Positions 58,984-64,000 of a DNA stretch of 64,000 nt are shown here, one piece after another; position 1 is the first letter of the stretch; the number at the start of each line of letters is the position of its first letter. Both the position numbers and the translations under genes were made by a program. Under the pieces are notes generated by a model that saw only the letters and a list, made by a program, of their open reading frames with translations, was not told the DNA's origin and did no database searches. Origin of the DNA: Acidimicrobiia bacterium. Lineage in GTDB: Bacteria > Actinomycetota > Acidimicrobiia > IMCC26256 > JAMXLJ01. The stretch is from contig DASRES010000042.1 of NCBI GenBank assembly GCA_035651955.1, positions 19,997-83,996 on the forward strand, given 5' to 3'.

Positions 58984-59646
58984 GTGCAGAGCCAGACGTG
59001 GTTCGAGCCCGACGCGACGAGCGCGTCGAGCGGGTTGCTGAGCTGCACGGCCTGTCACGAGGAGGTCCTCACGGGCACGGCCGCGCGGTGCCCGTCGTGC
59101 CGCGCGCTCTACCACGTCCCGTGCTGGAACGATCTCACGGGTTGCGTGACGCCGGGTTGCAAGGGCCATCGCCGCGTCGCGAACCGCGGCCGGCTCACGC
59201 TGCTGAGCGACCCGGCCGTCGTCGTCGAGCGTCCCGCCCCGGAGCCGCCTCCCGTGCGGCTGCCCGCTCCGGCTGTCGAGCTCCTGCCGACGCCGGAGCG
59301 TGTCGAGGAGCGACGGGCGCGACGCCGGCCGGGATGGGTCGTCGTCGCCGCGGTCGCGGTGGCCGCGCTCTGCATCGGGATCGCGGCCACGCTCGCGGTC
59401 GTGCGCATGAACGACGCGCACCAGCAGAACAGCGGGTATAGGGCCGGATGGCGCGCCGGGTACACCGCGGGTCAGTCGGGCGCGTTCGACAACGGGTACC
59501 AGAAGGGCGACAAGGCCGGCTACCAGGCGGGATACCAGAAGGGCTATCTCGACGGGTGCCACGCCGCGCAGGGCGCCGACGCCGCGTGCTCGAACTCGAT
59601 CGTCGCCGCGGGCAGCTACGCTCCGGCGCCGGCCGCCTACCGCTGA
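58984..59646 (+). CDS. Membrane protein with RING-like zinc finger and Gly-Tyr repeat
   Basis: 220 residues. Residues 20-60 form a cysteine/histidine cluster, CTACHEEVLTGTAARCPSCR then ALYHVPCWNDLTGCVTPGCK, spaced like a RING/zinc-ribbon finger (C-x2-C-x10-C-x2-C-x4-H-x2-C ... C-x4-C). A Pro-rich linker leads to a membrane helix (VVVAAVAVAALCIGIAATLA, about 115-137). After it stands a four-residue repeat, GYRAGWRAGYTAGQSG through NGYQKGDKAGYQAGYQKGYL, in which G recurs every fourth place with Y/W after it. No known full-length relative is recognised. GTG start 6 nt after AGGAGG. Confidence 0.7.
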   Translation: MQSQTWFEPDATSASSGLLSCTACHEEVLTGTAARCPSCRALYHVPCWNDLTGCVTPGCKGHRRVANRGRLTLLSDPAVVVERPAPEPPPVRLPAPAVELLPTPERVEERRARRRPGWVVVAAVAVAALCIGIAATLAVVRMNDAHQQNSGYRAGWRAGYTAGQSGAFDNGYQKGDKAGYQAGYQKGYLDGCHAAQGADAACSNSIVAAGSYAPAPAAYR

Positions 59647-59727
59647 CCGCCTGAGACGGCGCGACCCGTCGACGCGAGGTCGTGGTCCGGAGACGAGCGC
59701 GCGCGGGCCTAACGTGAAGGCGTCCGC

Positions 59728-62442
59728 ATGTCGATGGAGGACAGCGTGTTCATCGACGGTTTCGTGCACCAGCTTCCCGACATCGATCCCGAGGAGACGA
59801 GCGAGTGGCTCGACTCGCTCCAGTCGGTGATCGACATCCGCGGCAAGTCCCGGGCGCGCTACCTGCTCACGCGGCTCCTCGCGCAGGCGCGCCAGCAGGG
59901 CGTCGGCGTTCCGTCGATGGTGTCCACGCCCTACATCAACACGATCCCCGCGGAGCAGGAGCCCTGGTTCCCGGGTGACGAGTACATCGAGCGCCGCATC
60001 CGCGCGTTCATCCGGTGGAACGCGGTCGTGATGGTCGCGCGTGCCAACCGTCGCTTCGACGGGCTCGGCGGGCACCTCTCGACGTACGCGTCCGCGGCAT
60101 CGCTGTACGAGGTGGGCTTCAACCACTTCTTCCACGGCAAGTCGGATGGCGGCTACGGCGACCAGGTGTTCATGCAGGGTCACGCCGCGCCCGGCATCTA
60201 CGCGCGCGCGTTCCTCGAGGGGCGGCTGACGGAGGATCAGCTCGACGCGTTCCGCCGTGAGGTCGGCAGCGAGGGGCTCGGGCTCCCGAGCTACCCGCAC
60301 CCGCGGCACATGCCCGACTTCTGGGAGTTCCCGACCGTGTCGATGGGCTTGGGTCCGTTGAACGCGGTCGCACAGGCGCGCTTCAACCGGTACCTGCTGC
60401 ACCACCAGATCGCGGACACGAGCCGGGCGAAGGTGTGGGCGTTCCTCGGCGACGGCGAGATGGACGAGCCCGAGTCGACGGCGGCGCTGTCGGTCGCGGC
60501 CCGCGAGCAGCTCGACAACCTCATCTTCGTCGTCAACTGCAACCTGCAGCGTCTCGACGGGCCGGTGCGCGGCAACGGCAAGGTGATCCAGGAGCTCGAG
60601 GCGATCTTCCGCGGCGCGGGGTGGAACGTCATCAAGGTGGTCTGGGGTCGCGAGTGGGACGAGCTGCTCGCGCGCGACAGCGACGGCGTGCTCGTCAACA
60701 AGATGAACGAGACCGTCGACGGCGAGTTCCAGAAGTACTCGGTCGAGTCGGGTGACTACATCCGTGAGCACTTCTTCGGTCCCGACCCGCGTCTGCGCGC
60801 GATGGTCGAGCACCTCTCCGACGACGATCTGCGCAAGCTGTCGCGTGGCGGGCACGACTACCGGAAGCTCTACGCGGCCTACAAGTCCGCGGTCGAGCAC
60901 GTCGGCAGCCCGACCGTCATCCTCGCGAAGACGATCAAGGGTTGGACGCTCGGCCCCGACTTCGAGGCGCGCAACGCGACGCACCAGATCAAGAAGATGA
61001 CGGAGGCGGAGCTGAAGACGTTCCGCGACCGTCTGTATCTCGACATCCCCGACTCGGTGCTCGAGGGCGACGCGCTGCCGCCGTACTTCCACCCCGGCAA
61101 GGAGTCGCCCGAGTACGAGTACATGATGGAGCGGCGGCGCGCGCTCGACGGGTTCCTACCCGACCGCGTCAACCGGCCGAAGCGGATCGGCGCGCCGAAG
61201 GACGACACGTACGCCGACCTTCTCGCGGGCACGGGCGAGAAGGTGCAGGCGTCGACCACGACCGCGTTCGCGCGGCTGATCCGCAAGCTGATGCAGGACC
61301 CGGAGATCGGGTCGCGCGTCGTGCCGATCATTCCCGACGAGGCGCGCACGTTCGGGCTCGACGCGTTGTTCCGCGACATGAAGATCTACGCGCCGCTCGG
61401 CCAGCTGTACGAGCCGGTCGACGCGGGATTGCTCCTGAGCTACCGCGAGGCGCGCGACGGCCGGATCCTCGAGGAGGGGATCACCGAGGCCGGTTCGATG
61501 GCGTCGTTCACGGCGGCGGGCACGTCGTACGCGACGTGGGGTCAGCCGATGATCCCGTTCTTCATCTACTACTCGATGTTCGGGTACCAGCGGGTCGGTG
61601 ACCTCGTGTGGAGCTTCGGCGACCAGCGGGGGCGTGGGTTCATGCTCGGCGCGACCGCGGGGCGGACGACGCTGACCGGCGAGGGCCTGCAGCACTGCGA
61701 CGGCCACAGCCACGTGCTGATGAGCGTCATGCCGAACTGCCGCGCGTACGACCCGGCGTTCGCGTACGAGACCGCCGTGATCGTGCGCGACGGCATCGCG
61801 CGCATGTACGGCCCCGAGCCCGAGGACTGCTTCTACTACCTCACCCTGTACAACGAGAACTACTCGATGCCGCCGATGCCCGACGGCGTCGAGGAGGGGA
61901 TCGTCCGCGGCCTGTACCGCTACGCGCCGGCACCGGCGGACCGGAAGCTGCGCGTCGCGTTGCTCGGCAGCGGGACGATGCTGCGCGAGGCGATCGAGGC
62001 CCAGCGGATGCTGCTCGAGGACCACGACGTCGCGGCCGAGGTGTGGAGCGCGACGAGCTACAAGCTGCTGCGCGAGGACGCGCTCGAGGCCGAGCGCTGG
62101 AACCGCCTGCACCCGACCGAGCCTCCCCGCACGCCGTACGTGACCGAGCAGCTCGGCGGCGTGGAAGGGCCGATCGTCGCGGTCACGGACTACATGAAGG
62201 CCGTCCCGGACCAGATCGCGCGGTTCGTGCCGCACCCGTTCCTCCCGCTCGGCACGGACGGGTTCGGCTACTCGGACACGCGGGCCGCGCTCCGCCGTCA
62301 CTTCGAGGTCGACGCCGCGCACGTCGTCGTCGCCGCGCTCGACGGGCTCGCGATCCAGGGGAAGGTCGGTGGCGACCTCGTGGAGAAGGCGATCCGCCTC
62401 TACGGGCTCGACCCCGACGCGCCCGACCCGCGACTCACCTGA
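59728..62442 (+). CDS. aceE: Pyruvate dehydrogenase E1 component, homodimeric
   Basis: 904 residues, full length. Thiamine-diphosphate motif LGDGEMDEPESTAALSVAAR then FVVNCNLQRLDGPVRGNGKV; also STYASAASLYEVGFNHFF, GQVFMQGHAAPGIY-like QVFMQGHAAPGIYARAFLEG, TIKGWTLGPDFEARNATHQ and the transketolase-like C-terminal part (GEGLQHCDGHSHVLMSVMPN). Decarboxylates pyruvate and passes the acetyl group to lipoyl-E2, linking glycolysis to the TCA cycle. Actinobacteria use this AceE type. No aceF or lpd gene is adjacent. A small hairpin follows the stop. Confidence 0.97.
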   Translation: MSMEDSVFIDGFVHQLPDIDPEETSEWLDSLQSVIDIRGKSRARYLLTRLLAQARQQGVGVPSMVSTPYINTIPAEQEPWFPGDEYIERRIRAFIRWNAVVMVARANRRFDGLGGHLSTYASAASLYEVGFNHFFHGKSDGGYGDQVFMQGHAAPGIYARAFLEGRLTEDQLDAFRREVGSEGLGLPSYPHPRHMPDFWEFPTVSMGLGPLNAVAQARFNRYLLHHQIADTSRAKVWAFLGDGEMDEPESTAALSVAAREQLDNLIFVVNCNLQRLDGPVRGNGKVIQELEAIFRGAGWNVIKVVWGREWDELLARDSDGVLVNKMNETVDGEFQKYSVESGDYIREHFFGPDPRLRAMVEHLSDDDLRKLSRGGHDYRKLYAAYKSAVEHVGSPTVILAKTIKGWTLGPDFEARNATHQIKKMTEAELKTFRDRLYLDIPDSVLEGDALPPYFHPGKESPEYEYMMERRRALDGFLPDRVNRPKRIGAPKDDTYADLLAGTGEKVQASTTTAFARLIRKLMQDPEIGSRVVPIIPDEARTFGLDALFRDMKIYAPLGQLYEPVDAGLLLSYREARDGRILEEGITEAGSMASFTAAGTSYATWGQPMIPFFIYYSMFGYQRVGDLVWSFGDQRGRGFMLGATAGRTTLTGEGLQHCDGHSHVLMSVMPNCRAYDPAFAYETAVIVRDGIARMYGPEPEDCFYYLTLYNENYSMPPMPDGVEEGIVRGLYRYAPAPADRKLRVALLGSGTMLREAIEAQRMLLEDHDVAAEVWSATSYKLLREDALEAERWNRLHPTEPPRTPYVTEQLGGVEGPIVAVTDYMKAVPDQIARFVPHPFLPLGTDGFGYSDTRAALRRHFEVDAAHVVVAALDGLAIQGKVGGDLVEKAIRLYGLDPDAPDPRLT

Positions 62443-62446
62443 TCGA

Positions 62447-62461
62447 TCCGGCTCCGCCGGA
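62447..62461. terminator. Small hairpin between convergent aceE and the acidic-protein gene
   Basis: TCCGGC-tcc-GCCGGA, a 6-bp stem and 3-nt loop in the 45-bp gap between two gene ends. It could serve both strands. Confidence 0.4.
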
Positions 62462-62487
62462 CGACCGGTCGGGCGTGCCCCGGCTGA

Positions 62488-62685
62488 CTACTCGGGGTGG
62501 GCGTCCGGGTCCCAGGGCTCCTCGTCGTCGAGGTCCTCGTCCTCGTCGTCGTCGAGGTAGCGGTGCGCTTCGTCGTCCTCGACGTCCGCCAACGTCCCAC
62601 TGCCCTCGCGGAACAACCCGTCGTCGTAGCCCTGCTTGAGCTCACGGGCCTCGCGGAAACGCCGCGCTCGTCCTTTTCTGGGCAC
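62488..62685 (-). CDS. Small acidic hypothetical protein
   Basis: 65 residues with a sharp charge split: a basic start (VPRKGRARRFREARELKQGY) and a very acidic end (DDDEDEDLDDEEPWDPDAHP). GTG start after GAGGTAGGTGAC. No family recognised; soluble and probably partly disordered. The split could support nucleic-acid or protein binding (inference). Confidence 0.6.
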   Translation of the reverse strand: MPRKGRARRFREARELKQGYDDGLFREGSGTLADVEDDEAHRYLDDDEDEDLDDEEPWDPDAHPE

Positions 62686-62774
62686 GTCGTCACCTACCTC
62701 GAACGTTTCGAGCGGACCTCCATGATGCCGCACCGGCGGCCCTTCGTGCGCGAATCGGCGGAGGTTCGACGGGG

Positions 62775-63443
62775 TCAGCGGTGGGCGCCGACGAACGGCC
62801 GGGTGCCGTAGCGGTCGACGTGCACGACCTCGCCGACGGGCCGGCGCGTCGTGGGGCCGTAGCGCCCTCGGGGCCAGCCGAGCGGGATCACCGCGCACGG
62901 TGTCACCCACCGCGGGAGGCCCAGCGTCCGGCGGACCAACACGGTCGACCACAAGGGGAGCGTGGTGAGGTTGGCGCCGAGCCCCAGGGCGCGAGCGGCG
63001 AGGAGGAGGTTCTGCACCGAGGGGTAGATGGACGCGTAGAACCGGGCCGTCGACGCCGGGGAGAGCAGCGGCCGCGCGCCACGGAGGCACGCCACGACGA
63101 CGACGGGCGTCTCCTCGAAGTGGTCCGCCTGCCACTGGACCGCTTCCATGATCTTGTCGGCACTGAACGGGTGGGGCCGGCGCCGACCGAGGCGCTTCGA
63201 GATCGACCAGGCCTGCCGGTTCAGGCGGGCGAGCTGGTGCTTCACGTCCGGGTCGCGCACCACGACCCACTCCCAGTCCTGGTGGTTGCCGGCGGTCGGC
63301 GCCCGGAGCGCGAGCTCGATGCACCGCAGGACGGTCTCGTCGTCGACGGGGTCGGTGCGCAGGCGGCGGATCGCCCGCTGGGTCTCCATCGCCTCGGCCA
63401 GTGGCATGCACAGCCCGGCCGCCACGTCGTCGAAGCTCGGCAT
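62775..63443 (-). CDS. Nitroreductase family protein
   Basis: 222 residues. TQRAIRRLRTDPVDDETVLR (FMN phosphate-binding start), ALRAPTAGNHQDWEWVVVRD, SIYPSVQNLLLAARALGLGA and PLGWPRGRYGPTTRRPVGEV are typical of FMN-dependent NAD(P)H nitroreductases. Substrate unknown; a role in redox of quinones, nitro compounds or F420-like chemistry cannot be decided. AAGGAGGG lies just before the ATG. Upstream is the tRNA-Val region. Confidence 0.88.
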   Translation of the reverse strand: MPSFDDVAAGLCMPLAEAMETQRAIRRLRTDPVDDETVLRCIELALRAPTAGNHQDWEWVVVRDPDVKHQLARLNRQAWSISKRLGRRRPHPFSADKIMEAVQWQADHFEETPVVVVACLRGARPLLSPASTARFYASIYPSVQNLLLAARALGLGANLTTLPLWSTVLVRRTLGLPRWVTPCAVIPLGWPRGRYGPTTRRPVGEVVHVDRYGTRPFVGAHR

Positions 63444-63561
63444 GACCCTCCTTCCGGGGCGCACAGGCTAGCCCGGCACCCGCGACGCTCGACCCGGGTC
63501 GGCGCGCTCCGCGTTCGGGGTTGCGCAGTAATCTGCCGGTCCGCGCCGACCAGGCGCGTCG

Positions 63562-63633
63562 GGGCGATTAGCTCAGCGGGAGAGCGCTGCCTTCACACGG
63601 CAGAGGTCACTGGTTCGAAACCAGTATCGCCCA
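63562..63633 (+). tRNA. tRNA-Val (CAC anticodon)
   Basis: Acceptor GGGCGAT/ATCGCCC, anticodon stem CTGCC/GGCAG with loop TTCACAC (CAC), T-arm ACTGG-TTCGAAA-CCAGT. No encoded CCA. A tyrosine-recombinase gene ends 40 nt downstream, so the 3' half of this tRNA is a likely attachment site. Confidence 0.95.
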
Positions 63634-63673
63634 CAGCGTTTTCGCCGGTAGGAGTGGACGACCGGTTCGACGC

Positions 63674-64000
63674 TCACCTACCTGCTCGATTCCATCGCGC
63701 GTCCATCGCGCGCGCCGAGCCGTTCGCGAGCACGTCGAGCGCATCGTTGACGCGATCGTCGGTGCCCGGAAGCAGGTGCCCGTACCGGTCGAGGACGACC
63801 GCGACGGACGTGTGGCCCGCGCGTGACGCGATGTCCGTCGGGCTCGCGCCCGCGGCGATCCAGAGCGCGACCGCGGTGTGGCGCATGTCGTGGATGCGCA
63901 GCGGTTCGACGCCGGCTGCGCGCACGGCCGGGGCCCAGAAGCGCCGGCGCCAGAGCGAGAGACGTACAGGGCCGCCCTCCGGTGCGGGGAAGAGGAGCTG
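63674..64000 (-). CDS. Tyrosine recombinase (integrase), C-terminal part
   Basis: The reading frame is open to the right edge, so the N-terminus is outside the window; 108 codons with stop are visible. Catalytic residues of the site-specific recombinase family are seen: H-D-M-R-H (second Arg of the R-H-R-H-Y set), SRAGHTSVAVVLDRYGH (His and nucleophile Tyr). The end of the protein (VLANGSARAMDARWNRAGR) is short and basic. Next to tRNA-Val(CAC) and pointing towards it, as in integrative elements; the element would extend beyond the window. Confidence 0.9.
   Translation of the reverse strand, partial: QLLFPAPEGGPVRLSLWRRRFWAPAVRAAGVEPLRIHDMRHTAVALWIAAGASPTDIASRAGHTSVAVVLDRYGHLLPGTDDRVNDALDVLANGSARAMDARWNRAGR

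Noticed and set aside
1..64000. CRISPR array, rRNA, insertion sequence or transposase
   Set aside because: No evenly spaced repeats, no rRNA-like segments and no transposase motif were seen; the only mobile-element gene is the integrase at the right end.

Overview
The window is a GC-rich, densely packed bacterial chromosome segment. It has many GTG/TTG starts and 1-4 nt start/stop overlaps. The gene content points to an actinobacterium, probably a deep-branching lineage such as the Acidimicrobiia: an F420-type luciferase-like oxidoreductase, homodimeric AceE, DUF3501, SpoIIE/STAS/RsbW-type regulators, and several actinobacterial membrane glycosyltransferases. The lineage is inference, because no rRNA is present.

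Layout. 1-3.4 kb: the end of an ilvC-like gene, a Fur/PerR regulator with rubrerythrin and DUF3501, dut, and an LLM oxidoreductase. 3.4-5.2 kb: a tRNA-Gly flanked by two broken genes, an alpha/beta hydrolase with an in-frame amber codon and a multiply frameshifted beta-propeller gene. 5.3-43.7 kb: a large cell-surface glycan region. It holds GT-C (polyprenyl-sugar-dependent) glycosyltransferases, a YfhO-like protein, two acyltransferase-3 proteins, GT2 and GT4 enzymes, a GT2-methyltransferase fusion, a DUF2304 protein, a deacetylase, a GNAT enzyme, methyltransferases and a UDP-galactopyranose-mutase-like flavoprotein. It also holds a complete upstream CDP-deoxyhexose operon (rfbF, rfbG, rfbH, a 3,5-epimerase-like gene and an NAD-dependent reductase/epimerase). 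An HpaB-family enzyme, a His-rich membrane protein and an MBL-fold hydrolase are set among these.

43.7-46.6 kb: a partner-switching signalling module (SpoIIE phosphatase, STAS antagonist, RsbW-like ATPase, and a companion of unknown function). 46.7-50.5 kb: an SDR and a large FtsX-type permease. 50.6-55.3 kb: tRNA-Val(GAC) next to a frameshifted RibD/DHFR-like gene, then a stress cluster of three Hsp20 genes, a GT4 and a DnaJ-like zinc-finger protein. The gap between the first two hsp20 genes holds a strong inverted-repeat structure. 55.4-63.5 kb: amidase, fructosamine kinase, a second STAS protein, a RING-like membrane protein with a Gly-Tyr repeat, aceE and a nitroreductase. The right edge is tRNA-Val(CAC) followed by the C-terminus of a tyrosine recombinase, the likely border of an integrated element.

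How the parts may work together (inference): GT2 enzymes such as the DPM1-like one at 30.8 kb could charge polyprenyl phosphate. The GT-C enzymes would then transfer those sugars outside the membrane, and acyl-, methyl-, acetyl-transferases and the deacetylase would decorate the glycan. The CDP-sugar operon would supply a 3,6-dideoxyhexose or related deoxysugar. All three tRNA genes have either gene debris or an integrase beside them, so tRNAs look like the points of gene turnover here.
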